50,602 nucleotides of DNA from an uncultured Gammaproteobacteria bacterium. Its GTDB lineage: Bacteria > Pseudomonadota > Gammaproteobacteria > PS1 > Pseudothioglobaceae. Shown here piece by piece: positions 1-10,993 of this stretch. A program made the position numbers and the translations under genes. The stretch lies in the NCBI GenBank assembly GCA_902513495.1, contig CABXNH010000005.1, forward strand, positions 1 through 50,602, written 5' to 3'. Position 1 is the stretch's first letter. Each line of letters begins with the position of its first letter. The notes under the pieces were generated by a model. It was not told the origin of the DNA and ran no database searches. It worked only from the letters and a program-made list of their open reading frames with translations.

Positions 1-1984
1 TCGGTGACAGTGCGCCTACCCATCCGATGTGCTTTTTCTCTTTCATTATTTTTGCGCTCTGACCCATCTGCAGTGCGGGATGCGTAGCAGCTTCGAAGGT
101 GTAGTCTTGTTTGCTAAGAGCCAACAACGCTTCGACGTCTGATTTGATGTCAAAAAAGTCAACCTCACGCTCGCTACTTGCCCACTGCGAGTTATATCGG
201 TTTCCTGAAATAATGCCAGCAATTTTTTGAACTTGGTCTTCAACTGAAATCCCAGAGAAGCAAAGCCCCAACTCGAAGAAGCGTGAGTTGAGATGGCCTC
301 TTCTGATGTTCGATTTGGCAGACTGGATAAGCCCTGCCCATAGACTTGATCGCATCACTGCCATGTCGTCTGAGATTGGATTTTGCAGCAAAATTTTCTT
401 TGCTTTGGGGTCAACTAAATCATGCATCTCGTTTGAGATAAAGCTATAGGTAATGACCTCCCGATAGCCTCGATTGACCAGAGAGCTGGATAGCGCATTG
501 GGGCCCACTTGAGCTTGAGATGCGTTTGAGATGTTGGCATCAATCGAGAGCCTTTGAACAGGAATCTTGTCGTAACCATAAAGCCTGGCGAGCTCCTCAA
601 TAATGTCTGCCGGAATTCGGATGTCGAAACGAAAGCTCGGCGGCGTAATGGTCCAAGAGCTATCTTTGTTGGTCTTAAAATCGAGCGCTAGAAACTGGAA
701 CTTGGATTCAATCCATGACGACTCAAGCTCGAAACCTAAAACCTTTGAAATCTTTTCTTGAGAGATTTCGATGGCTTCTATTTGAGGCAATGAATCTGAG
801 TGGGTACAGTCATTAATCTTGGAGGCTTTCCCGCCGCAGACCTCAAGAACTAGCTCAGTTGCCCTCTCCATTGCCTGACTCGTCATGTTAAAGTCAACGC
901 CCCTCTCAAACCTCAGGGAGGCTTCCGTATGCAGACCATAAGACCTTGCCACACCCGAAATTGCAACAGGCTCAAAAAAGGCGCTCTCTAATAAAATATC
1001 AGTTGAATCTTCCAGCGTGGATGAGTCCATACCGCCGATGACCCCTGCTATCGCAATGGCAGATTTCTCGTCAGCAATGACCAGGGTGTCCTCTGAGAGC
1101 TTGACACTTTGCCCGTTTAAAAGTTCAAGGGGTTCATTCTTTTTGGCTGATCTGACATTAATGTCGCCATTAATCTTCGATAAATCAAAGGCGTGCATCG
1201 GCTGGCCCAGCTCTAAAAGAACGTAATTTGTTATATCCACGATCGGCGAATGTAGCTGCTGGGAGGCGCGTAATAATTTTTGCACCATCCATTTTGGCGT
1301 TTCAGCAGTATTATCAACGCCGCTAATGACCCGCGTTAAGTACCTTGGGCACTCTTCCGGATTGCTGACTGTCGAGTTGAATGATTGGTTTCCTTTCTGC
1401 GCAGCCTTGTATTTAAGTGTAGGCATTGAAAGGTCATAGTTAACGCAGACCTCTCTAGCAACGCCGAGAACACTGAAGCAGTCGCCACGGTTTGGCGTAA
1501 TGTCTAGCTCTATGATCTGGTCATCAAGGTCAAGAACAGATCGAACATTCTCACCCATCTTAGAGTCTGAATCAAGTTCAATGATGCCCTCGTGACTCTC
1601 AGAAATTCCGATCTCAGACTCGGAGCAAAGCATTCCGTTAGACTCGACACCTCTCAGCTTAGCGCGTTTAATTTTAAGTTTGCTAGGGAGAACAGAGCCG
1701 ACCGTTGCAACAGCCACCTTTAAGCCTTCTCTGACGTTGGGTGCACCACAAATAATTTGAAGATTTTCGCCACTACCAATATCCACCTCACACAGACTTA
1801 ACTTGTCTGCGTTCGGGTGCTTAGAACAGCTCACAACATGTCCAACAACGAGACCATCGAATGGCGGTGCAACTGGCGCAATCTGATCAACCTCTAGACC
1901 GGCCATCGTTAATTTTTCAGACAGCTCTATATCACTCACGTCTGGACTAACCCATTCTCTTAACCATCTAGTTGATATATTCAT
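1..1984 (-). CDS. pheT: Phenylalanyl-tRNA synthetase beta subunit (C-terminus cut by window start)
   Basis: This is the beta chain of the alpha2beta2 enzyme that charges tRNA-Phe in the cytoplasm. An uninterrupted frame of 661 codons begins at the ATG at 1984 (MNISTRWLREWV) with an AGGG ribosome site, 16 bases after the pheS stop. The order fits the family: N-terminal tRNA-binding (OB) domain with HPNADKL and CGAPNVR, then B3/B4 editing region (DITPNRGDC), B5 domain, and catalytic-like core with RFERGVDF. Full-length proteins are near 790 residues, so roughly the last 130 (the FDX anticodon-binding domain) lie beyond base 1. No frameshift was seen when the frame was followed to the edge. Confidence 0.97.
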   Translation of the reverse strand, partial: MNISTRWLREWVSPDVSDIELSEKLTMAGLEVDQIAPVAPPFDGLVVGHVVSCSKHPNADKLSLCEVDIGSGENLQIICGAPNVREGLKVAVATVGSVLPSKLKIKRAKLRGVESNGMLCSESEIGISESHEGIIELDSDSKMGENVRSVLDLDDQIIELDITPNRGDCFSVLGVAREVCVNYDLSMPTLKYKAAQKGNQSFNSTVSNPEECPRYLTRVISGVDNTAETPKWMVQKLLRASQQLHSPIVDITNYVLLELGQPMHAFDLSKINGDINVRSAKKNEPLELLNGQSVKLSEDTLVIADEKSAIAIAGVIGGMDSSTLEDSTDILLESAFFEPVAISGVARSYGLHTEASLRFERGVDFNMTSQAMERATELVLEVCGGKASKINDCTHSDSLPQIEAIEISQEKISKVLGFELESSWIESKFQFLALDFKTNKDSSWTITPPSFRFDIRIPADIIEELARLYGYDKIPVQRLSIDANISNASQAQVGPNALSSSLVNRGYREVITYSFISNEMHDLVDPKAKKILLQNPISDDMAVMRSSLWAGLIQSAKSNIRRGHLNSRFFELGLCFSGISVEDQVQKIAGIISGNRYNSQWASSEREVDFFDIKSDVEALLALSKQDYTFEAATHPALQMGQSAKIMKEKKHIGWVGALSP

Positions 1985-2000
1985 GTCTGCTACCCTTGCA

Positions 2001-3062
<1,062 letters not shown>

Positions 3063-3074
3063 CGTAAGATTTTA

Positions 3075-3434
3075 CTACTGTGCTAATCCAGCTTTTGCTT
3101 GATCAGCAATTTTAGCAAAGGCATCTTTATCAAAGATGGCAATATCTGAGAGAACTTTACGATCAATCTCAACACCAGCCTTGTTTAAACCGTTGATAAA
3201 TTGTGAGTAGCTTAAGCCATTATTTCTCGCCTCAGCGTTGATACGTACAATCCATAATCTACGGAACTGACGACGACGTTGACGGCGGTCACGGTAGGCG
3301 TATTGCCCTGCCTTAATTACCGCCTGCTTAGCAACGCGATAGACTTTAGAGCGAGCGCCATAGTAACCTTTGGCTTTCTTTAAAACTTTTTTGTGTTTGG
3401 CGTGCGCCTGCACACCTCTTGAAACTCTTGCCAT
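3075..3434 (-). CDS. rplT: 50S ribosomal protein L20
   Basis: L20 binds 23S rRNA early in assembly of the large subunit. The 119-residue protein has the expected length and the very basic N-terminal helix ([16 protein letters not shown], then [18 protein letters not shown]). It starts at ATG 3434 behind an AAAGGAG site, 12 bases after rpmI, and ends 'LAQ'. In E. coli L20 represses rpmI-rplT by binding their own mRNA; no such structure was traced here. Confidence 0.98.
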   Translation of the reverse strand: MARVSRGVQAHAKHKKVLKKAKGYYGARSKVYRVAKQAVIKAGQYAYRDRRQRRRQFRRLWIVRINAEARNNGLSYSQFINGLNKAGVEIDRKVLSDIAIFDKDAFAKIADQAKAGLAQ

Positions 3435-3446
3435 AGTAATACTCCT

Positions 3447-3644
3447 TTAACTGTACGGTAACATTCTTTTAACCATTGGTACATCGACCTTCTCAATGGT
3501 GTCAGGTGAACGCAGCGAGCGTTTTCTTGAAGTACTCTTCTTGGTCAAAATATGCCTCAAGTGCGAGTGTTTACTTTTGTAACCGCCACTGGCGGTCTTT
3601 TTGAAACGCTTTGCAGCGCCTCTATTGGTCTTTAACTTCGGCAT
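3447..3644 (-). CDS. rpmI: 50S ribosomal protein L35
   Basis: A small basic protein of the large subunit: 65 residues starting [20 protein letters not shown], the standard L35 N-terminus. Two ATG codons are in tandem (3647 and 3644); the second is chosen because it sits six bases after the GGAG of AAGGAG and gives the canonical MPKLK. The start lies inside the 3' end of infC, which overlaps by 23 bases in another frame, so the two genes are probably translationally coupled. Confidence 0.97.
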   Translation of the reverse strand: MPKLKTNRGAAKRFKKTASGGYKSKHSHLRHILTKKSTSRKRSLRSPDTIEKVDVPMVKRMLPYS

Positions 3645-4221
3645 CATTTACTCCTTGACCCTTTTCGGGTTCAACTTTTCGGGCTTGCGCCTTACTTTTC
3701 TTAGACTTGGGTGCTAGCATCATGCCAAGCTGGCGACCCTCCATTTTTGCCTTCTGTTCAACAGTGGCAAATTCTTCTGTTTCACTTTCAATTCTATCCA
3801 ACATCTCCATGCCTAGCTCGCGATGCTGAACTTCCCGACCACGAAACCAAATCACTACTTTGACTTTGTCGCCGTTATCAATAAACTTAACCAAGTTTCT
3901 AAACTTGATTTGGTAATCTGCTTCCTCAGTGCCAGGACGATACTTGATCATCTTGACGTGCGTTTTTTTCTGTTTCTTCTTAGCGTCGCTCTTTTGCTTC
4001 TTTAATTCGTACTGAAACTTTCCAAAGTCCATCACACGGCATACCGGCGGATCTGCATTTGGAGAAACTTCTACTAAGTCTAAACCTGCGTTTACTGCTA
4101 ATTCAAGAGCTTCATCATTACTAAGGACCCCTAATTGCTCGCCCTTGTCGTTAATTACTCTGACTTTTGGTGAGCTGATTAATTGATTAATCCTTGTTGT
4201 TACCTTATTTGGTCTTTTAAT
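3622..4221 (-). CDS. infC: Translation initiation factor IF-3, AUU start
   Basis: IF-3 keeps the 30S subunit free and checks the start codon and initiator tRNA. The frame runs upstream of the internal GTG at 4035 through [22 protein letters not shown] (linker region) to an ATT at 4221-4219, giving 199 residues ([17 protein letters not shown]...). There is no ATG, GTG or TTG at the proper N-terminus. The ATT is five bases after GGAG and two bases after the thrS stop. E. coli infC also starts with AUU and is autoregulated through it. The C-terminus is extended past the usual LAPK end by about 25 charged residues and overlaps rpmI. Confidence 0.95.
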   Translation of the reverse strand: MKRPNKVTTRINQLISSPKVRVINDKGEQLGVLSNDEALELAVNAGLDLVEVSPNADPPVCRVMDFGKFQYELKKQKSDAKKKQKKTHVKMIKYRPGTEEADYQIKFRNLVKFIDNGDKVKVVIWFRGREVQHRELGMEMLDRIESETEEFATVEQKAKMEGRQLGMMLAPKSKKSKAQARKVEPEKGQGVNDAEVKDQ

Positions 4222-4230
4222 AATTACTCC
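4219..4230 (-). promoter_or_regulatory. infC ribosome site and AUU start codon
   Basis: On the minus strand GGAG (4230-4227) overlaps the last thrS codons. It is followed by TAATT and the start ATT AAA AGA. A first ATT at 4224 is only two bases from GGAG, so the second is preferred. A rare AUU start at this gene is the known means by which IF-3 limits its own synthesis in E. coli; the same control is inferred here. Confidence 0.8.
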
Positions 4231-6116
4231 TGATTTATTAAATCTGTCAACGCCTCTAGAGACATCGAACCCAAGTCCTCTCCGCCCCTTTGACGAACTG
4301 ATACTTGATTGTTTTCTTGCTCTCGGTCACCCACCACTAAAATGTATGGGTAGCGTTGCATCGAGTGCTCGCGTATTTTAAAGCCTATCTTCTCATTTCG
4401 CAAGTCCGAAATGACTCTAAGTCCTTGTTTTTTTAGATTGATCTCAAGATTCTTGCAATATTCCTCTTGTTTTTGAGAAATATTAAGAATAACTGCCTGA
4501 ATTGGAGCAAGCCATGAAGGGAATGCGCCCTCGTAATGCTCAATTAAAATTCCAGTAAATCTCTCGATTGAGCCGACAATAACTCTATGAAGCATGACCG
4601 GTGTCTGCTTCGAGCCGTCCTCAGCAATGTATTGCGCCTCTAGTCGCTCTGGCATTGAGAAGTCGGCCTGTATTGTGCCGCACTGCCATTCACGATCGAG
4701 GCAATCCTTAAGGACGAACTCTACCTTGGGTCCATAGAAGGCGCCCTCACCTTCCTGTAGCTCCCAGTTGATCCCCTTTGCATCAAGAGCCTGTGCCAGT
4801 GAGGCCTCAGCCTGATCCCAGATCTCGTCTGAACCGACCCTTTTTTCAGGTCTGGTTGAGAGCTTAATGTCAATATTTTCAAAGCCGAAGTGCTTATAAA
4901 CCTTAAACGTTAAGTCGATAAATGCGGAAACTTCACTTTGAATCTGGTCTGTCGTACAAAAAATATGGGCGTCATCCTGAACAAAATTACGAACACGCAT
5001 GATTCCGTGAAGCGTACCCGAAGGCTCATTCCTGTGGCAAGAGCCAAACTCTGCAATGCGGAGCGGGAGGTCTCTGTAGGATTTAAGGCCGTGCTTGTAG
5101 ATCTGGACGTGGGCCGGGCAGTTCATCGGCTTCACGGCGTAATCTCTGTTCTCAGAGTGGGTCGTAAACATCGCGTCACCGAACTTGTCCCAGTGACCCG
5201 ACTTCTCCCAAAGCGTTCTATCAATGACCTCAGGCGTGTGCACCTCCTGATAGCCATTATCCTTAAAGACCTGGCTCATGTACTGAACGATAGTTTGGTA
5301 CAGGGTCCACCCCTTCGGGTGCCAGAACACCATTCCAGGCGCCTCTTCTTGGGTGTGGAACAGGTTTTGAACTTTACCAATCTTTCTGTGGTCTCTCTTC
5401 TCAGCCTCTTCTAAGCGGTAAAGGTGGGCCGCCAGATCCTCCTTGTTCTCCCAGGCCGTACCGTAGACCCTCTGCAGCATCTCGTTGTTAGAGTCTCCTC
5501 GCCAGTAAGCACCAGCCAGCTTCATGAGCTTGAACGCTTTCAGTTTGCTCGTTGATGGGACGTGTGGTCCTCGACAAAGGTCGACAAAGTCTCCCTGCTT
5601 ATAGAGCGAGAGAACCTCGTTGGTTGGAATCGATTCGATAATTTCAGCCTTGTAGTGCTCGCCCATCGACTTAAAGAATTTGACCGCCTCTTCTCGCGTC
5701 ATCTCCATTCTCTCAATCGGCAGGTTTTGCTTCACGATAGCGTTCATCTTTTTCTCTATCTTTGCTAAGTCTTGCTCAGAAAAACCGTCCTTGTATGCAA
5801 AGTCATAGTAGAACCCATTATCAATCACTGGGCCGATGGTGACCTGTGCTTTAGGGTAGATCTGCTGAGTCGCCTGCGCCAATAGATGCGCCGTTGAATG
5901 CCTTATCACCTCGAGCGCTTTTTCATCCTTGTTGGTGATGATGGCAACATCAGAGTCAGCCTCAATCACGTAAGAGGTGTCTACGAGCTGGCCATCAACC
6001 TCTCCTGCAATCGCCGCCTTAGCAAGACCCGAGCCAATCGATGACGCCACCTCAGCCACTGTGAGTGACTCGTCGTATGATTTAACTGTGCCGTCAGGCA
6101 GTGTTACATTAGGCAT
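4224..6116 (-). CDS. thrS: Threonyl-tRNA synthetase
   Basis: A class II enzyme that charges tRNA-Thr and edits Ser-tRNA-Thr. It has 630 residues, close to E. coli (642). Order: TGS domain (1-60), editing domain with HSTAHLLAQ (His73, His77) and DLCRGPH, then the catalytic core. The core has the zinc cysteine in [25 protein letters not shown] (motif 2), a histidine in [10 protein letters not shown], and [13 protein letters not shown] (motif 3). The C-terminal anticodon-binding domain ends at INQE. It is first in the thrS-infC-rpmI-rplT-pheST cluster and its stop overlaps the infC ribosome site. Upstream are 114 bases shared with a divergent MFS gene; the promoter should lie there. Confidence 0.98.
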   Translation of the reverse strand: MPNVTLPDGTVKSYDESLTVAEVASSIGSGLAKAAIAGEVDGQLVDTSYVIEADSDVAIITNKDEKALEVIRHSTAHLLAQATQQIYPKAQVTIGPVIDNGFYYDFAYKDGFSEQDLAKIEKKMNAIVKQNLPIERMEMTREEAVKFFKSMGEHYKAEIIESIPTNEVLSLYKQGDFVDLCRGPHVPSTSKLKAFKLMKLAGAYWRGDSNNEMLQRVYGTAWENKEDLAAHLYRLEEAEKRDHRKIGKVQNLFHTQEEAPGMVFWHPKGWTLYQTIVQYMSQVFKDNGYQEVHTPEVIDRTLWEKSGHWDKFGDAMFTTHSENRDYAVKPMNCPAHVQIYKHGLKSYRDLPLRIAEFGSCHRNEPSGTLHGIMRVRNFVQDDAHIFCTTDQIQSEVSAFIDLTFKVYKHFGFENIDIKLSTRPEKRVGSDEIWDQAEASLAQALDAKGINWELQEGEGAFYGPKVEFVLKDCLDREWQCGTIQADFSMPERLEAQYIAEDGSKQTPVMLHRVIVGSIERFTGILIEHYEGAFPSWLAPIQAVILNISQKQEEYCKNLEINLKKQGLRVISDLRNEKIGFKIREHSMQRYPYILVVGDREQENNQVSVRQRGGEDLGSMSLEALTDLINQE

Positions 6117-6230
6117 AACGCATGATAAAACAAAAAAAATCCAATTTTACCTTGATAGACTCCTTGCCATTACCAAAATTAAGAGTTTAAATCAGTTTTG
6201 GATAGCCACTTTAAAGTATATTAGGCCGTT

Positions 6231-7403
6231 ATGAAAATCTCCAGACAGTCACCAGAATTTTTAATCCTCTTGATGACTATTGGCTCTGCTATCAGCTGGG
6301 CGGTCTGGCTCAACCTGCTGAATAACTTTGCGATCGAAGAGATTAACTTTACGGGCGCTGAAATGGGAATTCTTCAAACTATTCGTGAAATTCCTGGCTT
6401 TTTAGCGTTCACTGTGATTTTTGTTTTAGCATTCATTAGAGAACAAAAACTGGCCTATATGTCATTAGCTCTGCTTGGAACAGGTATAGCCATTACAGGG
6501 CTCGTTGAGAACAATATGAACTTCTACCTAGCAACAATCATTATGTCGATTGGGTTTCATTATTTTGAAACGATTAACGGCTCACTAACCCTGCAGTGGG
6601 TTGACAAGGACAAGACCGCAGAGTTTTTAGGTAGAGTGATTGCAACCCGATCAGCCGCATCAATCATTGCGTTTAGCTTTGTTTGGGTACTGTTTCAGCA
6701 GTTTGATCTCAGCTACATTTGGCTCTATGCTCTTGGCGGTGGTGTTGCTGTTGTCATTGTTCTGTTTTGCTGGCAAAGCTTTCCCATGTTTCCTGAGAAG
6801 GTCAGCCAAACCAAAAAAATTATACTAAGAAGGCGCTACTGGCTCTATTACGCGCTCCAGTTTATGAGCGGCGCCAGAAGACAAATATTTGTTGTTTTTG
6901 CGGGCTTCTTGATGGTTGAAAAGTTTGAGTTTACGGTTGCCGAAATCTCACTCCTTCTTCTTGCAAATGCAGTCATCAATGTTGTTTTTGCGCCAAAGAT
7001 TGGTCGGCTCATTAAACGTTTTGGAGAACGGAAATCTCTCATATTTGAATACCTCGGGCTTGCCTTTATTTTTATTGGTTACGCCTTTGTTGAGAGTGGT
7101 TACTTTGCTGTCTTTCTGTATATTGCTGACCACCTCTTCTTCTCGATTGCTATTGCCCTTAAGACCTACTTTCAAAAGATTGCTGACCCTGCTGACATCG
7201 CCTCAAGTGCGGGCGTCTCTTTCACAATCAATCATATCGCTGCGGTCTTTATTCCCGTCGTTTTTGGTTTGGTTTGGCTATACTCTCCCTCTCTCGTCTT
7301 TTTAGCGGGTGCGGGTATGGCCCTTATATCCCTTCTTCTCGCCTTCAATATGCCGTCAGAGCCCTCCCCAGGAAGTGAGGTTTTACTAGGAAAATTTTCA
7401 TAA
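6231..7403 (+). CDS. MFS-type permease, substrate unknown
   Basis: An inner-membrane transporter of the major facilitator type: 390 residues with about 12 hydrophobic segments in two halves, separated by a basic stretch near the middle (KKIILRRRYW). The loop APKIGRLIKRFGERKSL resembles the conserved loop at the start of the second half (GxxxxRxGRR type). No substrate-specific motif was recognised. The ATG at 6231 has no clear ribosome site and lies close to an AT-rich promoter-like stretch, so the leader may be very short. It is divergent from thrS and separated by 71 bases from the next gene. Function is limited to 'permease'. Confidence 0.8.
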   Translation: MKISRQSPEFLILLMTIGSAISWAVWLNLLNNFAIEEINFTGAEMGILQTIREIPGFLAFTVIFVLAFIREQKLAYMSLALLGTGIAITGLVENNMNFYLATIIMSIGFHYFETINGSLTLQWVDKDKTAEFLGRVIATRSAASIIAFSFVWVLFQQFDLSYIWLYALGGGVAVVIVLFCWQSFPMFPEKVSQTKKIILRRRYWLYYALQFMSGARRQIFVVFAGFLMVEKFEFTVAEISLLLLANAVINVVFAPKIGRLIKRFGERKSLIFEYLGLAFIFIGYAFVESGYFAVFLYIADHLFFSIAIALKTYFQKIADPADIASSAGVSFTINHIAAVFIPVVFGLVWLYSPSLVFLAGAGMALISLLLAFNMPSEPSPGSEVLLGKFS

Positions 7404-7474
7404 ATTATATATTTGCCGTTCATTCGTAGTTCAGAATGATATACTTTATGTATTGATGATTATTTTTACATGAG

Positions 7475-8941
7475 ATGAACGAACAATTTAGAGTTGCTCA
7501 TAAACTAGGTCTCATGTTTCGTCCAGAAACACCGCTGCCTGACGATGTAAAATCTTGGGCAATAAGTCAACTTCACTCTAAATCACCTGCACTTGGCTTT
7601 ATGTTGGTATCCAGAGGAACAAATACACCCATCCAGGAATGGCCTAGAGAACTTCAACCAAGCCTTAATGAAAGGGTTCAAATGTGGCGAACCTTTTGGA
7701 TTAATGAGGATCTAGCCAGAGCAAAAAAAGATGGGCAGGATTCTGCCTCAAAGCAAAACGAAAACAGAAAGAATCTTTGGGGTGAAAGAGATGAATTGAA
7801 ATTTGTTCACAGGAATATATATGGCGAAGATCAATTAAGGCTGCGCTTTATGGCTTTTTGGATAAACCATTTCACAACAGGCAATATTTTTGACAATATA
7901 AATACCATTGGTCACGCAATGGACACAGTAGTTCTAGCAAATCTAAACAGTTCATTCTCTGATATGCTCTACAAAAGCACGACTCATCCAAGCATGCTGA
8001 CCTATCTAGATAATATTTGGAGTTCGGGTGAGAACTCCGCAGAAGCAAGGGATGCAAGGAAAAATGGCTTTCAAGCAGGCCTCAATGATAATCTTGGTAG
8101 AGAGTTGTTAGAGCTGCATTCAGTTTCTCCTTCAGCGAAATATACAGAGAAAGATATTCGAAATGCTGCGAATGTTCTTGCGGGTTGGGGTATTGAGCTA
8201 AAAAGAACCGATGAGTGGATGAGATCGCAGGGTGCCGACATATCAGACTATTCAAATTTATATAAAAAAAGATGGGCTGAACCGGGTGTAAAAAATGTCA
8301 TGGGTAAAGTCATTAACCAAGGCAAAGGTGGCTTAAGAGAGCTGACAGATTTTCTCGCCTCTCATGACCACACCATTAAACACCTCTCAACGAAACTAGC
8401 TCAACACTTTGTAAGTGACAATCCTAGTAAATCTGATATTATCTATATCGAAAATGCGTGGAAAAAAAGTAACGGCAATTTAAATCAAATTCACACCGCT
8501 GTTATAGAGAGAGCTATTCTATCAAAAGAACCAAAATTCCAGTGGCCCATGACCTGGCTTTTTCAAACACTTAGACTTAGTGGTGCAACGTTTGTTCATG
8601 GTTGGGATGATTTAAACCAAGACAGAAGCATTTTTAAAAGGTTGATGAGAGTCGACAAAATATTTGTAGAGCTGGGTCAATCTTTTTGGAGTGCAAGGCA
8701 GCCAGATGGCTATTCGAGCGATAAGGCTGAGTGGATCTCAGGTGAAATGTTTGAAAGAAGAATCAGGTTTTCTGAAGCAATCTACAAAGCTGGAAGGCCG
8801 CAATACAATACTATCCAAATTATGGATAGGATTGGTGCAGGAGCGCCCACTCGCAAACTTGTTGATGGCTTCAGAAATGAAAAGGAAAAATTTATCGCTT
8901 TGATGTGCAGTCCAGAACTTATGGGGTTAGAAAATGTCTAA
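7475..8941 (+). CDS. DUF1800 family protein
   Basis: A 488-residue member of the DUF1800 family. Typical features are AFWINHFTTG, then GLNDNLGRELLELHSVS, the stretch TEKDIRNAANVLAGWG, and LSTKLAQHFVSDNPS. The family has no established biochemical function and is usually encoded next to a DUF1501 protein, as here: its last eight bases overlap the start of the next gene, so the two are co-translated. Many relatives are longer at the N-terminus and carry a signal peptide. This one begins MNEQFRVAHKLGLMF with no export signal visible, so either it stays in the cytoplasm or it travels with its partner. Confidence 0.85.
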   Translation: MNEQFRVAHKLGLMFRPETPLPDDVKSWAISQLHSKSPALGFMLVSRGTNTPIQEWPRELQPSLNERVQMWRTFWINEDLARAKKDGQDSASKQNENRKNLWGERDELKFVHRNIYGEDQLRLRFMAFWINHFTTGNIFDNINTIGHAMDTVVLANLNSSFSDMLYKSTTHPSMLTYLDNIWSSGENSAEARDARKNGFQAGLNDNLGRELLELHSVSPSAKYTEKDIRNAANVLAGWGIELKRTDEWMRSQGADISDYSNLYKKRWAEPGVKNVMGKVINQGKGGLRELTDFLASHDHTIKHLSTKLAQHFVSDNPSKSDIIYIENAWKKSNGNLNQIHTAVIERAILSKEPKFQWPMTWLFQTLRLSGATFVHGWDDLNQDRSIFKRLMRVDKIFVELGQSFWSARQPDGYSSDKAEWISGEMFERRIRFSEAIYKAGRPQYNTIQIMDRIGAGAPTRKLVDGFRNEKEKFIALMCSPELMGLENV

Positions 8942-10085
8942 ATTTAAACTGACTAGAAGAGATTTTTTAAAAGCATCAGGCGCCTCATTATTTTTAGCTG
9001 GACTCCCAATTCCAGGCTATACCCAGGACAAACCACCTGGAACTATCTCAGTAATTATCCTAGAGGGTGGAATGGATGGATTAACTGCTATTCCGCCGTT
9101 TGGAGATCCTAACTTAATGTCAATGAGGAAGGCAATCACTCCTGAGAATTTTTTGAAGCTGAATTCTTTTTTTGGCTTACATCCCTCTTTTAATTTTTTC
9201 TCAGGGCTTATGGCAAAGAATAATGCTGCTGTGGTTCATGCAACTAATTTTCCCTATGTACTAAGATCTCATTTCGAAGGTCAAAACTTAATGCAAGGGG
9301 GTGGAACAGCTCCTTTTTCGGAAACTACTGGCTGGCTTGGCAGATCACTTGACCTTGCCAAAACGCCTGGAAGAGCGCTATCACTTGACATGCCTTTGAT
9401 CCTAAGAGGTCATAATGAAGTTGATAACTTTTTCCCAGCAAGCATCAAAAGTTCAAGCAAACTGAAAGATAATTTGATTGACATGATTACCCGGTCTCAT
9501 GCAAATGAGAGTGCTGCATCATTTGGAAAATTAAAGAAAAAAGTTGGCATGGAGGTTAAGAATATGCCAAGGGATCCTGCTAGCCTTGCTGTCTATGCAG
9601 GAAAAGAAATGGCTAAAGAGAATGGCCCATTAGCGTCTGTAATTAAAGTGGATCGATTTGATACACATGCGAATCAAGGTGCTGACGAAAATGGAAATCA
9701 TGGTGCCCAATTGACTATAGTGGATGATATTTTAAAAGGCTACAAAGAGGGCCTTGGTGATGCTTGGGATAGAAGCATCATTCTGACTCTGACTGAGTTT
9801 GGTAGGACAGCTTTTGCAAACGGAACAAATGGAACGGACCACGGTTATGGCTCAGCTGGACTTTTGGCAGGCGGAATGATTAATCAAAGCAAAATCATAG
9901 CGCAATGGCCAGGTCTAGCTAAAAGGGATCTTTTCGAAGAAAGAGATTTAATGTCTACAATTGATTATCGCTCTGTCTGTGCCGCTTGTATTGAAAAAGC
10001 TCTTGGACTGAATCATGACATTATTGCTGATAAGGTTTTCTATACTCCTAAACTGCCTCGTGTCTATGATTACATTTTTTCATAA
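8934..10085 (+). CDS. DUF1501 family protein with Tat signal
   Basis: A 383-residue DUF1501 protein (sulfatase/alkaline-phosphatase-like fold). The N-terminus has a twin-arginine signal, LTRRDFLKASGASLFLAGL, so the folded protein should be exported by Tat. Family segments seen include VIILEGGMDGL (about residue 41), AVVHATNFPYVLRSHFEGQN, a metal-type RFDTHANQG, LTLTEFGRTAFANGTNGTDHGYG and IDYRSVCAA. It is translationally coupled to the upstream DUF1800 gene. The pair is widespread in marine bacteria and planctomycetes; a shared exported or surface function is assumed but not known. Confidence 0.88.
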   Translation: MSKFKLTRRDFLKASGASLFLAGLPIPGYTQDKPPGTISVIILEGGMDGLTAIPPFGDPNLMSMRKAITPENFLKLNSFFGLHPSFNFFSGLMAKNNAAVVHATNFPYVLRSHFEGQNLMQGGGTAPFSETTGWLGRSLDLAKTPGRALSLDMPLILRGHNEVDNFFPASIKSSSKLKDNLIDMITRSHANESAASFGKLKKKVGMEVKNMPRDPASLAVYAGKEMAKENGPLASVIKVDRFDTHANQGADENGNHGAQLTIVDDILKGYKEGLGDAWDRSIILTLTEFGRTAFANGTNGTDHGYGSAGLLAGGMINQSKIIAQWPGLAKRDLFEERDLMSTIDYRSVCAACIEKALGLNHDIIADKVFYTPKLPRVYDYIFS

Positions 10086-10152
10086 GCTTTAATCACACTT
10101 TGGAGTGGCATTGATTTGCTTTGAAGAAGAAAAAAATTATTAATAAATTATT

Positions 10153-10932
10153 ATGAAAAAATTATTTCTAGCACTAACTCTATTATTTATATCAAGTCTT
10201 AGCTTTGCTGGAGATTGCCCTGATGGCAGCGACCCAATCAAATCTGTTTCTGATGATGGAACATACTTTGTTTATAAATGTGGCGGAGGTACTTCAGATA
10301 ACTCTAATTCATCAAATGAAACATCTAATAACAATAGCAGCACTTCGACTACAAACAAAAAATCCAGGAATAGCAAGACATTAAATAAGAGCTCAACAAT
10401 AGTTACTTATGACGTCGAATTTAGTGAGGCAATCTTAAAGGAATTATTAAATAAAGTAGTAGCTAAAACTGAATTTGATTTCTCTAGTTACAACATAGCA
10501 AACAACTCAGGAAACATTAACTGTACATTCAAATTAAGAAGAGTTAATTACGATAAATCAGTTGAAGGCAAAATTGAAAACTGGGATATAGCCAAAGGAT
10601 CACTCTCTATTGAAGATGGTAAAGTGTCTATAAACAAACGCTCTTTCTGGAATATGGGAGGCCTCTCTTCAGATCCAAGATATTTACAAAATGAAGTTAA
10701 TATTAGAGTAACCAAGGATGGACATTTTGTTGGGAAAATGGCCTATTTCGTTTTGAATGTTGAGTCTGGTGAGGTTGCTATAAAACCTAGCTATCCAAAG
10801 CTCAAGAAAAATCCTAAGTCAAAACCGCTTGATCTTAACTCACCCAGAAAAGCTCAGTTATGGATTGACTTTGATGATCCTGATGAGCAATGGCAAGGAG
10901 GACTTTTATACTTAAGTAACTGTAAAAAATAA
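10153..10932 (+). CDS. Secreted protein of unknown function, Ser/Asn-rich linker
   Basis: Not recognised as a named family. The first 19 residues (MKKLFLALTLLFISSLSFA) are a clear Sec signal peptide. The mature protein opens with DCPDGSDPIKSVSDDGTYFVYKC, a two-cysteine motif of a type seen in other small secreted proteins of marine bacteria. An Asn/Ser/Thr-rich linker follows (about residues 48-80), then a folded-looking C-terminal domain of about 170 residues with two cysteines (NINCTF and LSNCKK). It is most likely periplasmic or surface-exposed. It stands alone, 67 bases after the DUF1501 gene and convergent with recJ. Confidence 0.7.
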   Translation: MKKLFLALTLLFISSLSFAGDCPDGSDPIKSVSDDGTYFVYKCGGGTSDNSNSSNETSNNNSSTSTTNKKSRNSKTLNKSSTIVTYDVEFSEAILKELLNKVVAKTEFDFSSYNIANNSGNINCTFKLRRVNYDKSVEGKIENWDIAKGSLSIEDGKVSINKRSFWNMGGLSSDPRYLQNEVNIRVTKDGHFVGKMAYFVLNVESGEVAIKPSYPKLKKNPKSKPLDLNSPRKAQLWIDFDDPDEQWQGGLLYLSNCKK

Positions 10933-10993
10933 TAACATTAAATCTCTTGAATACCTCAAAAAAAAGAAACAGCAAAAGACCTGTAAGTTTTAG

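Noticed and set aside
46-600. Short frames suggesting that pheT is broken
   Set aside because: The pheT frame from 1984 was followed to the window start without a stop; the short frames are in other registers.
4938-5414. 158-codon open frame on the plus strand
   Set aside because: It lies wholly inside thrS in antisense. The thrS frame is full length with all motifs, and this product is Arg/Leu/Val-rich with no family resemblance.
6916-7305. 129-codon frame inside the MFS gene
   Set aside because: Same strand, other frame, Leu/Ser-rich product; the permease frame explains the region.
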